Origin: Nitrospira sp.
GTDB taxonomy: Bacteria; Nitrospirota; Nitrospiria; Nitrospirales; Nitrospiraceae
Reading direction: 5' to 3'
Assembly (NCBI GenBank): GCA_024998595.1
Contig: JACOEK010000005.1
Location: forward strand, 224,333-288,332
Length of the DNA: 64,000 bases
Every line of letters begins with the position of its first letter. Position 1 is the first letter of the stretch. Below, in pieces: positions 17,399 through 26,178 of the stretch. Below the pieces are notes generated by a model that searched no databases, was not told where the DNA came from, and was given only the letters and a program-made list of their open reading frames with translations. The position numbers and the translations under genes are program-made.

Positions 17399-17428
17399 AT
17401 GATACGGCTGATGTGCGCGGGATTGCAA
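17399..17428 (-). promoter_or_regulatory. Promoter for sulfur carrier gene, leaderless type
   Basis: Minus strand TTGCAA (17423-17428), 18-bp spacer, TATCAT (17399-17404). The -10 ends 5 nt before the ATG at 17393, which has no Shine-Dalgarno. Confidence 0.45.
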
Positions 17429-17433
17429 TCGGC

Positions 17434-18558
17434 TCATGAGCCTTCGGAGATGAGGTTGCGAAACCAGCCATAGAGGGTGGACTGGGCGATGGCCTCTTCG
17501 ACAACCTCGTGCCCCAACGAGTTCCAGTGGTTGTCGGTCGCAAATTCTAACGGGCGGCGGTGTTGGGAAAAATGCTCGACGAAGCGGGGTTGGAGGTCGA
17601 GGACTTCGAATCCGCCTTGGCGGGCCTGCTTCATGAAATACTGTCGCGTGAGATCGAAATAGGAGCCGGCAGCGAGTTGCGACGACCTGGCGCCGTAGAT
17701 GTGCGGGCGCATGCCGTCCACTGCGAAGAGGAGGCGGTGAGGGGGCAGACCTGCTGCTTTGGTCACACTCGCCAGAAAGGTATCGATGGCTCGTTGGGCA
17801 TCCGCCATTCGGGCCGGATTAGCCTGGGCGCCTGTGTTTCCGACGAACGCGAGTGTGTTCGAGGGCCGGCCGAACGGCAGGTGTTGCCACTTCAGCATAA
17901 AGTTGAGCAAGTCCGTGTTCAGGGTCACATAGCGCACCAGGGCGGAGGAGCGAATGATGCGGCGCCAAAGTGAGGGATGATAGTCGATCCGGCGCAGCGC
18001 CAGATCCCCCTTCGCGTCTTCCGCAAAATACGAGTGCCCCGGTTCGTTCTTATATTTCAACAAGCTCTCATCGAAATCGTTACCGATGATGACGAAAACC
18101 ATTGCTTGGGGATGGAACCCCCTCGACGCGTACTCCGCATAGGCCAGGTAATTGCTGAGCGCCGAACTTGAGGTGCCGAATGAATAGACGCGTTCGGCTG
18201 GGGCGGAGCGGGTCGAGAGTCGACCGGCCACGCTGTCGCGAAACGGCACCATCAAGGCTTCGACATAACTGTCGCCGATGAGAGCTAGCAGGGGCGAGGG
18301 CGGGTCGGTCACATAATCCTGGTCGTTCACGAATCCGAGGTTGTTCGTGCGGACGCGGTTGACGATGGCAAAGTTCCAGTCGGCAGACCAGACAAACGTC
18401 CGGTTCGGCTCAAGCGAGCGGACCGGATGCTCTTGATCGACGGCCTCGGGGCGCGCCCCCTCATTGACCGGCAGGAACCGCAGTACCAGTTCCATGGTGA
18501 GCAGCGCCAGCAGAATCCCAATGGTTATGCTGATGAGGGGAAAACTGGCCCGTCTCAT
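17434..18558 (-). CDS. Membrane-anchored SGNH-type protein
   Basis: A 374-residue protein with one N-terminal membrane anchor (residues 7-29, ISITIGILLALLTMELVLRF) and an extracytoplasmic SGNH domain: block I LALIGDSYVEALM at about 92, block III-type IIGNDFDES at about 158, and block V FATDNHWNSLGHEVVEEA near residue 345. The architecture matches AlgX/AlgJ-like and other polysaccharide O-acetyl-modifying proteins; the substrate is unknown. The sulfur carrier gene starts 41 bp downstream. It is a distant relative of the protein at 6652-7938, with similar motif spacing but little overall identity by eye. Confidence 0.75.
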   Translation of the reverse strand: MRRASFPLISITIGILLALLTMELVLRFLPVNEGARPEAVDQEHPVRSLEPNRTFVWSADWNFAIVNRVRTNNLGFVNDQDYVTDPPSPLLALIGDSYVEALMVPFRDSVAGRLSTRSAPAERVYSFGTSSSALSNYLAYAEYASRGFHPQAMVFVIIGNDFDESLLKYKNEPGHSYFAEDAKGDLALRRIDYHPSLWRRIIRSSALVRYVTLNTDLLNFMLKWQHLPFGRPSNTLAFVGNTGAQANPARMADAQRAIDTFLASVTKAAGLPPHRLLFAVDGMRPHIYGARSSQLAAGSYFDLTRQYFMKQARQGGFEVLDLQPRFVEHFSQHRRPLEFATDNHWNSLGHEVVEEAIAQSTLYGWFRNLISEGS

Positions 18559-18653
18559 ACTGGACGGGCACGAACCTGGACGTAGAGAGGTGAGCCCTCT
18601 TCAACGCCCCACACAGAGCGGGGGAAGGATGGTATCGATAGAGGCGGTGTCAA

Positions 18654-19655
18654 TTACAGAACGGCATCCCGGAGGCATTTGGCCGCTTCTTCCGGCGCGA
18701 CCGGGTTGATGTAAAATCCGGTGCCCCATTCGAATCCCGCCACTTGCGTGAGTTTTGGAATGATCTCGATGTGCCAGTGATAGAAGTCTCCCGTTTTTTC
18801 ATGCAGCGGCGAAGTGTGCAAGATGAAGTTATACGCCGGCCGGGCCAGCACGGCATCCATGCGCCGGAGCGCTTCGCCGAGCATGGGAGCCAGAAATTCG
18901 AACTGGGTGCGCTGACACTCCTCGAAGTAGCCGGCGTGACGCTTCGGGAGAATCCACATCTCAAAAGGAAATCTCGGGGCATAGGGCGTGAGGCAGAGGA
19001 ATTCCGGATTCTCCAATACCACCCGCGTCCCCTCCGACGATTCCTGCCGCAGGATATCGCAGTAAATGCAGCGCTCTTTCTGTTGGTAGTGTTGTTTGCA
19101 CCCATCGATCTCTTCGATCACGCTGGTGGGCACCACCGGCAAGGCGATCAGCTGAGAATGGCTGTGTTCCAACGTGGCGCCCGCTGCGGCCCCGTGATTT
19201 TTGAAGATGAGGATGTACCGGAGCCGAAGGTCTTTCTTCAGATCGAGGATCCGGTCGCGATAGGCCCAGAGCACATCCTCGACTCGTTTTGCCGGGAGGT
19301 CGCCGAGGCTCTCTTTGTGCGCCGGGGTTTCAATGATGACCTCATGGGCGCCGATTCCGTTCATGCGATCATACAAGCCGAGGCCTTCGCGGCCCATGTC
19401 TCCCTCGACCTGCAGGGCGGGGAACTTATTGGGAATGACACGCACGGTCCAATTCGGACCGTCCGGCTGAGAGGCGTGGGGCCGATACGCAAGAATTTCT
19501 CTCGGGGTCAGCCGTTCCTGTCCCGGACAAAACGGGCAGAGGGCTGCTGAGGGAAGCGGCGCAGACGGCATATGCACATCCTGTGGGCGTCCGCTCCGTT
19601 CGGTCGAAATAATCACCCACCGGCCGACGATCGGGTCTCTTCTCAATTCGGGCAT
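18654..19655 (-). CDS. galT: Galactose-1-phosphate uridylyltransferase
   Basis: Exchanges UMP between UDP-glucose and galactose-1-phosphate (Leloir pathway), or acts on ADP-type substrates in some relatives. The 333 residues show the HIT-fold hallmarks: zinc Cys pair LCPFCPGQ at about residues 40-45, the active site GATLEHSHSQLIALP at about 160-175 with the catalytic His of H-S-H, and the C-terminal GDFYHWHIEIIPKL. AGGAG lies 5 nt before the ATG. The GH57 gene ends 105 bp upstream on the same strand, suggesting a shared role in storage-polysaccharide or sugar-nucleotide metabolism. No galK or galE is adjacent. Confidence 0.93.
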   Translation of the reverse strand: MPELRRDPIVGRWVIISTERSGRPQDVHMPSAPLPSAALCPFCPGQERLTPREILAYRPHASQPDGPNWTVRVIPNKFPALQVEGDMGREGLGLYDRMNGIGAHEVIIETPAHKESLGDLPAKRVEDVLWAYRDRILDLKKDLRLRYILIFKNHGAAAGATLEHSHSQLIALPVVPTSVIEEIDGCKQHYQQKERCIYCDILRQESSEGTRVVLENPEFLCLTPYAPRFPFEMWILPKRHAGYFEECQRTQFEFLAPMLGEALRRMDAVLARPAYNFILHTSPLHEKTGDFYHWHIEIIPKLTQVAGFEWGTGFYINPVAPEEAAKCLRDAVL

Positions 19656-19760
19656 CTCGACTCCTGTCGTTCATGACACATGATTCGTGCATCGTGCTCA
19701 CTGTTCACTCGACACAGACTGATTCCCCTCCCTTGAACCGGGAGCAGTGAACAATTCGGT

Positions 19761-21965
19761 TTAGACTCGCCACATCGTGGCTTCAAAGTCGTCCCCCGGC
19801 CGAGCAAACGTGGCCGGGCTGTGATGGGGATACCGGGCGATTTCCATTCCGTGCTCCGACACCGTGAGCGTCAATCGCAATTCTGTGCCGACATCGATCT
19901 CCAGGTCCTTGAACGGAATTCCCAGTTCGAGAATTTTTTTCCGGCAGATCGTGCTGAAGGAGCCCATGTCGCGATACGTGCCGGACTCATCCGCGCGTGC
20001 GAGCTGAAAGCGATCAACCGCCCCCGGCGTCAAGGCAAAGGAGAGTTTGTATTGTTGTATGCCTGAGCCGATATACAGATCCGCCGTGCATTGTTCCTGG
20101 CGGGTTTCAGACCGTTCGTCGAAATCGAGGCGGAGATACAGGTGTTCGCGATCGAACCCGAAAGAAATGGCGGTGAAGAGTCCTTCGGATTTCCACATCG
20201 CGCCCAGCGGCGGTGTCGGATTGATCGTGCCTGCGCCTCGCCATTCGAAAAAGTTCGACGCCAGGCCGTCCAGGGTCGGGGTGATCAGAGCCAGTGGCAG
20301 TTGCACCAGGTCGAGGCCTTGCGGCGTGCGCGCTTCCACCAGTGGTTGATTGAGGATCTCGGGCGGCGTCATCCCGGCGTAGGTCCAGACGTTGCGCAAG
20401 TGGGTGCGAAACAGGCGGTCGAATTCCTGTTTGTAGTCGGTGTCGAAATCATCGCCATACCACCAGAACCAATCGCTGCCTTCGGCGGCATAGAGTTCGT
20501 CCCAGGCTGCGCGCGCCTTGTCCGGTTCCAACGACGGCGTCACCTCGACGAGGCGGGCCCGCGTGTGTTGCAGGAGATCCCAGCCGCGATTGTCCTCCTG
20601 GTGGCCGATCCAGATTTTAAAGTCCTGGTTGATCCAGGATCCTGAGTGCAGCTGCTCGAGTCGCTGGGTAGGGGGAGCGGTTGCCATGGCGTCACTGATG
20701 GTGTTCAAGCGCACGCTGATGCCATTGCCTAATTGGAGCCCATCCCGTTCGAAGGCGCGAAAAAGCAGAGAGAGAAAACGTTCGCCGCCGTCGTGGTAAT
20801 GCTCCCAGGGATTTTCGCCGTCGAGAATCACCGCGACCATTCCATTGTCCAACCGGATGTCATAGGCGAGGCTGCGGATCCGCCGGAGCACATCATCCGC
20901 TGCGGCTTCCGGGGTGGTCTTATGGTAGACGAACCCGAACGCGTCGGAGATATCCCGGTCACGGAACACCATGGAGAGCGGCTGGGTTTCCGTGCCGACT
21001 GCATAGGGCTGATAGAGATGATAGTGGCGGTTCCACCCTTGTCCGGCCATCTGCAGCGAGCGGTAGAGGATGCCTTCATCTGTGGCCAGCCAGCTGATTC
21101 CTGCTTTGGCCACGATCGGCAACAGCTCCGGACAGACCGATCCTTCAGACGGCCAGAGCCCTGCCGGGGCGCGGCCGAATGTGCGCGTATGGTATTCGAT
21201 TGCCCGTCTGACTTGCGCCTCGGCATCGGCCGGTGCATGAAAGCGGGCCGGAAGCGGCAGGTCCGGCCTGGCACGGCGCGTGAATTCCGAGTCAATGATC
21301 AGGGGAAGGATCGGGTGAAAAAACGGCGTTGTGGTGAGTTCGATCTGTCCGCGATCCTGGAGCGTCTTATACATAGGGACGATCTGCCGGATGACCGTTT
21401 GCTGCAAAGCCAGCACTTCCTGCTTGTCTTCTTCTGAAAACCCACGATTCTTTGCGCGTAGTTCCGCCAGGCGGGGGAATCGTTGCAGGCTGCCGTACCC
21501 AAACCAGGCGAGGTTGTGCCACACCTGCAGATCCAGGAACTCCTGCGGTGAAAACTGTCGTGCCAGCCGTTCCAAGTCCTGTCCGTGTACATCGATGCCG
21601 CGTTTGACCAGCAGTTCCTGATAGCGCGGAAACGGCCGCACCATCGTGGCCCAGTTGGCCGAAAAGAAATGGCGGATCAGGAACGCTTTTTCCGTCGTGG
21701 TCAGGTCGGCGGCCGGGCGTTGCGCATGTTCGAGGAACAGATCGCGGACGCGTCCCGCCGAAAATTCCTCGAGTTGCAGCAGCAGGGACGGGGTGAAGTT
21801 GAAGGTCGAACGGGCCTCAGGGAATTGTTCGAGCAGGAAGGCCATGTCGAAATAGGCCTTCGTGGCATGCAAGCGCACCCAGGGCATACTGGCGGACCCC
21901 GTGAGCGGGTCCGTGTAGTACGGCTGGTGCATATGCCAGAGAAAACAGAGCTGTATGGTTTTCAT
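19761..21965 (-). CDS. Glycoside hydrolase family 57 (alpha-amylase/glucanotransferase type)
   Basis: A 734-residue cytosolic enzyme on alpha-glucans. GH57 motifs: LCFLWHMHQPYY (residues 6-17), the nucleophile region APAGLWPSEGSVCPELLP (Glu in PSEG, about 271), GISWLATDEG, and the acid region VAVILDGENPWEHY (Asp, about 386). The last 180 residues form a separate beta-rich domain (LFTAISFGFDREHLYLRLDF) seen in long GH57 proteins. It may be an amylopullulanase-type or 4-alpha-glucanotransferase enzyme acting on glycogen; not decidable here. galT follows downstream. Confidence 0.92.
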   Translation of the reverse strand: MKTIQLCFLWHMHQPYYTDPLTGSASMPWVRLHATKAYFDMAFLLEQFPEARSTFNFTPSLLLQLEEFSAGRVRDLFLEHAQRPAADLTTTEKAFLIRHFFSANWATMVRPFPRYQELLVKRGIDVHGQDLERLARQFSPQEFLDLQVWHNLAWFGYGSLQRFPRLAELRAKNRGFSEEDKQEVLALQQTVIRQIVPMYKTLQDRGQIELTTTPFFHPILPLIIDSEFTRRARPDLPLPARFHAPADAEAQVRRAIEYHTRTFGRAPAGLWPSEGSVCPELLPIVAKAGISWLATDEGILYRSLQMAGQGWNRHYHLYQPYAVGTETQPLSMVFRDRDISDAFGFVYHKTTPEAAADDVLRRIRSLAYDIRLDNGMVAVILDGENPWEHYHDGGERFLSLLFRAFERDGLQLGNGISVRLNTISDAMATAPPTQRLEQLHSGSWINQDFKIWIGHQEDNRGWDLLQHTRARLVEVTPSLEPDKARAAWDELYAAEGSDWFWWYGDDFDTDYKQEFDRLFRTHLRNVWTYAGMTPPEILNQPLVEARTPQGLDLVQLPLALITPTLDGLASNFFEWRGAGTINPTPPLGAMWKSEGLFTAISFGFDREHLYLRLDFDERSETRQEQCTADLYIGSGIQQYKLSFALTPGAVDRFQLARADESGTYRDMGSFSTICRKKILELGIPFKDLEIDVGTELRLTLTVSEHGMEIARYPHHSPATFARPGDDFEATMWRV

Positions 21966-22112
21966 CGGGAAGTTTCTTGCAGACTCACGGGCAGTATGTC
22001 ATAGGGGTATGAGCGTTGCAACGAAACGGCCGGATTGATGAAGTGCAATCATCGTGCGGCTCGGCACAGGTATTGTTTCAAGATGAGTGTGTGAAGCGAG
22101 GACTGTACGAGG

Positions 22113-22550
22113 ATGGCATCTGACCAGATAGTCTCGGGGGAGATGCAAATAGGGTCATCCGTTACTGCAATCTCGATCGTGCGGTATTGGGGACCGGTTG
22201 GACTGTATGCCGGCCTCATATTTTTCGGCTCATCGATATCGAGCCCTCCCGAGGCGATCTCGTCGCTGCTCAAGGGTATTTCTGACAAAGTGCTGCATCT
22301 CAGCGAGTATGCTCTGCTTGGCGCCTTGCTCTACCGTGCCTGTCGCCATGGAGCCGGCACATGGATGGCGGAACATGCGGTGTTGGCGGCGGTGGCCGGC
22401 TCAGCGCTCTATGGCCTCAGTGATGAGACGCATCAATTGTTTGTGCCGTTTCGCGAAGCGGATCTGTTGGATGTGGTCGCCGACACAGTCGGCGGTACGG
22501 TTGGGGCCTGGAGTTGGCGTTGGATCGAGCGGTGCGCCTACCGCGATTAA
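22113..22550 (+). CDS. VanZ-like membrane protein
   Basis: A 145-residue protein with four membrane segments and the VanZ-family signatures DKVLHLSEYALLGALLYRA (residues about 58-76) and YGLSDETHQLFVPFREADLLDVVADTVGG (quoted in part: SDETHQLFVPFREADLLDV). Function is unknown for most members; VanZ itself gives low-level teicoplanin resistance. The ATG at 22113 has only a weak GAGG close by; ATG 22143 is an alternative. Its TAA stop overlaps that of the convergent zinc-ribbon gene in a shared TTAA. Confidence 0.82.
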   Translation: MASDQIVSGEMQIGSSVTAISIVRYWGPVGLYAGLIFFGSSISSPPEAISSLLKGISDKVLHLSEYALLGALLYRACRHGAGTWMAEHAVLAAVAGSALYGLSDETHQLFVPFREADLLDVVADTVGGTVGAWSWRWIERCAYRD

Positions 22551-22849
22551 GTCCCCAGCACAATTATTTCATCGTCAAATACCTTCCGCGTTGTTCGCTG
22601 CCTTGCGTGCCCGTTGTTTCCGGCGAGTCCTTGCGACTCATATCCCATGCGTCCCGTCTCCTCAATAATCCCGCATCGAACGCAACGTCGTGTGCGAATC
22701 CACACATGGCCTCCCGCGTCGATCTTGTCAATGTACAGGTCGGCGACGAGGTGTCCTTGACAGTGTGAACAAGCAGGACCGGCGGATTTGACGCTGCCAG
22801 GCGAGGTGGATTTCCTGCAGTGGTGCGCGGGAAAGGATGGTGATCGCAT
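22547..22849 (-). CDS. Small zinc-ribbon protein
   Basis: A 100-residue protein with an apparent zinc ribbon: ACSHCQGHLVADLYIDK at about residues 26-42 and WIRTRRCVRCGIIEE at about 50-64, giving two CxxC pairs 26 residues apart. The rest is basic and unstructured in appearance. A very good GGAGGG lies 5 nt before the ATG, which supports it as a real gene. Function unknown; such ribbons bind nucleic acid or protein. Convergent with VanZ, sharing TTAA at the stops. Confidence 0.62.
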   Translation of the reverse strand: MRSPSFPAHHCRKSTSPGSVKSAGPACSHCQGHLVADLYIDKIDAGGHVWIRTRRCVRCGIIEETGRMGYESQGLAGNNGHARQRTTRKVFDDEIIVLGT

Positions 22850-23120
22850 GGACGCCCTCCTGCCGTGGGTAGGTATAGGTAAATGAGATGGAGCTGAGCC
22901 TACGCAAATAGGATGCCTGCAGGGTGCGGCCGGAGCGGGTGGGTTGAGTGACGAGACGAATGAGAGGAGGCTGTCAGGCGGAAACCCTGAACAGGGCGGT
23001 CACGTCTTGTTTCGATCGCCCAAGGAAGGGGGGAAGGCGATCCGGCACTCGCGGGGAACGAGGGCTATGGAATCCAGTGCGCAGGAAATATTTGCCGCAA
23101 CCCTCTCTTCCTGCCGGTAC

Positions 23121-24092
23121 TTACCAGGCATAGGCTTCCGGGGCTGCCCCTCCTGGGCCGGGGAACATCGCGTCCAATGCCTTGAGTTGTTCCGACGTCA
23201 GTGTGACGTCCAGGCTTTGAATCGCGGTGGTCAATTGTTCCATGGTGCGAGGCCCGATGATGGGGGCGGTCACGGCTGGTTGATGCAGGAGCCAGGCGAG
23301 GGCCACGGCGGCCGGCGTGGCCCTCAGCGTTCTACAAAACTGCTCAAACGCCTCTAACTTGTTACGATGGATCTCGATGTCTTTGCGGATGTCCTCTTCC
23401 GCCCGGCGACCGCTTGTGCTCGGACTCAGAGCACCGCCAAGCAGTCCACGCGCAAGGGGGCTCCAGGGAATAATCCCGATGCCGTAGGCCTGACAGGCAG
23501 GAATCACCTCGAGTTCGACGGTTCGTTCCAGGAGATTGTAGAGACTTTGCTCGGAGATGAGCCCGAGAAAGTGGCGCGACTTCGCCAACTCTTGCGCCTG
23601 AGCGATATGCCAGCCCGCAAAATTGCTGCTACCGATGTAGAGCACTTTACCTTCCCGGCACAGCTGCTCCATCGCCTGCCAGACTTCTTCCCATGGGCAG
23701 TCGCGATCGATATGGTGCATTTGGTACAGGTCGATATGGTCGGTCTGTAGACGCCGCAGGCTCGCTTCACAGGCACGCTTGATGTGGCGAGCCGACAATC
23801 GTGACTCGTTAGGCCAGTCACCCATACGGCCATAGACCTTGGTGGCCAGCACGACCCTCTCGCGCCGCCCGCCGCCTTGGGCCAGCCAGCGGCCGACAAT
23901 CTGTTCCGTGACCCCTTCTCCGACCTTCCAGCCATACACATTGGCGCTGTCGAAAAAATTGATTCCCAGTTCGAGCGCGCGATCCATGATCTGACCACTG
24001 TCGGTTTCGGTCGTGTGAGGACCGAAGTTCATTGTGCCCAGGCAGAGGCGACTGACGCGCAAACCTGAGCGGCCGAGGTGAACGTATTGCAT
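23121..24092 (-). CDS. Aldo/keto reductase
   Basis: A 323-residue NADPH-dependent oxidoreductase with TIM-barrel fold. The catalytic tetrad is visible: Asp and Tyr in INFFDSANVYGWKVGEG (about residues 45-55), Lys in VVLATKVYGRMG (about 80), His in LYQMHHIDRDCPW (about 120). The C-terminal NADP-binding part is AAVALAWLLHQPAVTAPIIGPRT. It resembles the Kv-beta/YhdN class. Start at 24092 has GGAGG 5 nt upstream, so an upstream 18-residue extension is rejected. Physiological substrate unknown. Confidence 0.92.
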   Translation of the reverse strand: MQYVHLGRSGLRVSRLCLGTMNFGPHTTETDSGQIMDRALELGINFFDSANVYGWKVGEGVTEQIVGRWLAQGGGRRERVVLATKVYGRMGDWPNESRLSARHIKRACEASLRRLQTDHIDLYQMHHIDRDCPWEEVWQAMEQLCREGKVLYIGSSNFAGWHIAQAQELAKSRHFLGLISEQSLYNLLERTVELEVIPACQAYGIGIIPWSPLARGLLGGALSPSTSGRRAEEDIRKDIEIHRNKLEAFEQFCRTLRATPAAVALAWLLHQPAVTAPIIGPRTMEQLTTAIQSLDVTLTSEQLKALDAMFPGPGGAAPEAYAW

Positions 24093-24206
24093 GGAACCTC
24101 CTTGGCTAGAGCAATCAGGATACCGGCTTATCATGGACGCTGACAACCAAGCAGGCGCGGGTGGATGCGTGAGGAGAAGAGGTCAGATGCAGCAGGTGAC
24201 TTTCTT

Positions 24207-24235
24207 CTGGCAGTTCGGAACGGTTTGGCTATAAT
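24207..24235 (+). promoter_or_regulatory. Promoter of amgK-murU, leaderless type
   Basis: CTGGCA (24207-24212), 17-bp spacer, perfect TATAAT (24230-24235). Only 9 nt separate the -10 from the ATG at 24245, and no Shine-Dalgarno is present. Confidence 0.6.
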
Positions 24236-24244
24236 GCCGATCGT

Positions 24245-25345
24245 ATGACCACGACAAATCCAGCCGCGCCTGCGGCACCGCTCGCTCCTCCGGATCCTGA
24301 TCGTATCGCTCAGACCGTTGCCACGCGATTGCCGTTTCGTGGAGAGATGACTGCACTCAGCGCACTGGCCGGTGATGCCTCCAATCGCCGGTATTTCCGG
24401 ATTGCTCTGAAGGGCACACCCTCGGGGCTGATCCTCATGCAGCTCGCCGATCCTGAAGGATTCAAGAAATCCGAGGAGGCGGTGAGTGGGGCGTCCGCTC
24501 AGATTGCGGAATTACCGTTCACCAATGTGCTGACGCACCTGCAACGTACGGGTGTTACGGTTCCGACGTTGCACTACTTTGATCGCGAAGCCGGGCTGCT
24601 GTACCTGGAAGATTTCGGGGACCTGACGCTGGCGGAAGCCTGTCGTCCTGCAGATCCCGTGAGGCTCGAGGCCTTGTACCGCCAGGCGATCGATCAGCTG
24701 GCCCTTCTCCAAGTGAAGGGCACCACCCCGCCCGCGCCTGGCTGTATTGCGTTTCACCGGCGTTTCGATCTGCCGTTATTGATGTGGGAGTTCGACCACT
24801 TCCTTGAATACGGCATTACCGCCCGACTGGGCCAGCCCATGAAACCGGCGGATGATGCGGCCGTGCGTGCGGCGTTTCAGCGCATCGCCGAATTGCTGGC
24901 GGGACAACCGCAGGTGTTTGTCCATCGCGATTACCATTCGCGCAATCTCATGGTCGATGGATCACGCATGGGCATCATCGATTTCCAGGATGCGCTCATG
25001 GGGCCGGCCACGTACGATGTGGCGTCGCTGTTGAAGGATGCCTATATCGAATTGGAGGATGTGGTCGTGGATGGGCTGGTCGCGTATTTTCTCGAACGTC
25101 TTGCCGGCCTGGGGGCGAAGGTCGATGATCGCGCGGCATTTCGTCGCCTGTTCGACTTCACCAGCATCCAGCGGAATCTGAAAGCCGCGGGCCGGTTCGT
25201 GTATATCGATCGGGTGAAACACAATCCGAAATTCCTTGCCGATATCCCTCGTGTTCTAGGGTATGTCAAACGCAACCTCGCGAAATATCCCGAACTGGCT
25301 CCGCTACGGCAACATCTCGCGCCGTACGTGACCGAACTGCAATAG
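24245..25345 (+). CDS. amgK: Anomeric amino-sugar kinase, AmgK-like
   Basis: A 366-residue aminoglycoside-phosphotransferase-fold kinase. In AmgK it phosphorylates MurNAc/GlcNAc at C1 in cell-wall recycling. Seen: N-lobe ALAGDASNRRYFRIAL (about residues 39-54), hinge LLYLEDFGDLTLAEA, catalytic loop VFVHRDYHSRNLMVDG (about 222-237), and metal-binding GIIDFQDALMGPATYDVASLL. The next gene, 19 nt downstream, is a MurU-like nucleotidyltransferase, which is the known functional partner and the main reason for the specific name. Start has no Shine-Dalgarno; a strong -10 lies 9 nt upstream. Confidence 0.85.
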   Translation: MTTTNPAAPAAPLAPPDPDRIAQTVATRLPFRGEMTALSALAGDASNRRYFRIALKGTPSGLILMQLADPEGFKKSEEAVSGASAQIAELPFTNVLTHLQRTGVTVPTLHYFDREAGLLYLEDFGDLTLAEACRPADPVRLEALYRQAIDQLALLQVKGTTPPAPGCIAFHRRFDLPLLMWEFDHFLEYGITARLGQPMKPADDAAVRAAFQRIAELLAGQPQVFVHRDYHSRNLMVDGSRMGIIDFQDALMGPATYDVASLLKDAYIELEDVVVDGLVAYFLERLAGLGAKVDDRAAFRRLFDFTSIQRNLKAAGRFVYIDRVKHNPKFLADIPRVLGYVKRNLAKYPELAPLRQHLAPYVTELQ

Positions 25346-25364
25346 GCGCCGCTCAGCACGTTCT

Positions 25365-26105
25365 ATGAAAGCGATGATCCTCGCAGCCGGCCTCGGCACT
25401 CGCTTGAGGCCTCTCACCGATACCACACCGAAACCGCTTCTTCCGGTCGCCGGCACGCCGATGATCGTCTGGAATCTGCTGCTCCTGAAGCGGCATGGCA
25501 TTCGTGACGTCATCGTCAACCTCCATCATCTCGGTACGATGATTTCGCAGGCGCTGGGGGACGGGAGGGCGCTCGGGATGCGAATCACCTATTCTCACGA
25601 GCCGGTCATTCTGGGCACTGGTGGCGGCATTAAACAGGCAGAGCCGCATTTCAACGGTGAACCGGTGTTGATTCTGAACGGTGACACCTTGTTCGAGTTG
25701 GATCTCGGCGCCCTGATGACGTTCCACCGCGCGCAGCAGGCGGCTGCGACCCTGGTGTTGAGGCGGGATCCCGAGGCGGCCAGGTGGGGGCTGGTGGAGG
25801 TGACGGATCGTGCCGAAGTGGTCCGCATCACGGGGCACGGATTATCTGAACCAACGGCAACAGCAGCACGCATGTTTGCGGGCATCCACATTCTCCACCC
25901 ACGGCTGTTGCGGTACCTTCCGATCGGCAAGGAATGTTCGATCATCGATGCCTATGTGCAGGGCATTCAGGATGGGGAGCGGATCGTAGGATTTGATTTT
26001 GACGGCTTCTGGAGTGACGTGGGGACGCCGGAACGGTATGCGCAAGTTGAGCAAGATGCTGCAGCGGGTTTGCTCAGTTTGTCCGCTCGCTCAACCGGGC
26101 ACTAA
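25365..26105 (+). CDS. murU: MurNAc-1-phosphate uridylyltransferase, MurU-like
   Basis: A 246-residue sugar-phosphate nucleotidyltransferase. N-terminal signature MKAMILAAGLGTRLRPLTD and PKPLLPVAGTPMI, GTGGGIKQAEPHF at about residues 84-96, metal-binding LILNGDTLFE at about 103, and the C-terminal FWSDVGTPERYAQVE. Its size (lacking a hexapeptide-repeat tail) and position behind amgK support MurU, which makes UDP-MurNAc directly and bypasses the MurA step; a mannose-1-phosphate guanylyltransferase is the alternative. Repeat copy B follows 74 bp after the stop. Confidence 0.83.
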   Translation: MKAMILAAGLGTRLRPLTDTTPKPLLPVAGTPMIVWNLLLLKRHGIRDVIVNLHHLGTMISQALGDGRALGMRITYSHEPVILGTGGGIKQAEPHFNGEPVLILNGDTLFELDLGALMTFHRAQQAAATLVLRRDPEAARWGLVEVTDRAEVVRITGHGLSEPTATAARMFAGIHILHPRLLRYLPIGKECSIIDAYVQGIQDGERIVGFDFDGFWSDVGTPERYAQVEQDAAAGLLSLSARSTGH

Positions 26106-26178
26106 ACTGAATATGCAGGAAAAAGTACGGCCGAAATTTCCGGGCACATTTGGCAATCTTTCGAATCGAATGCGCTGT

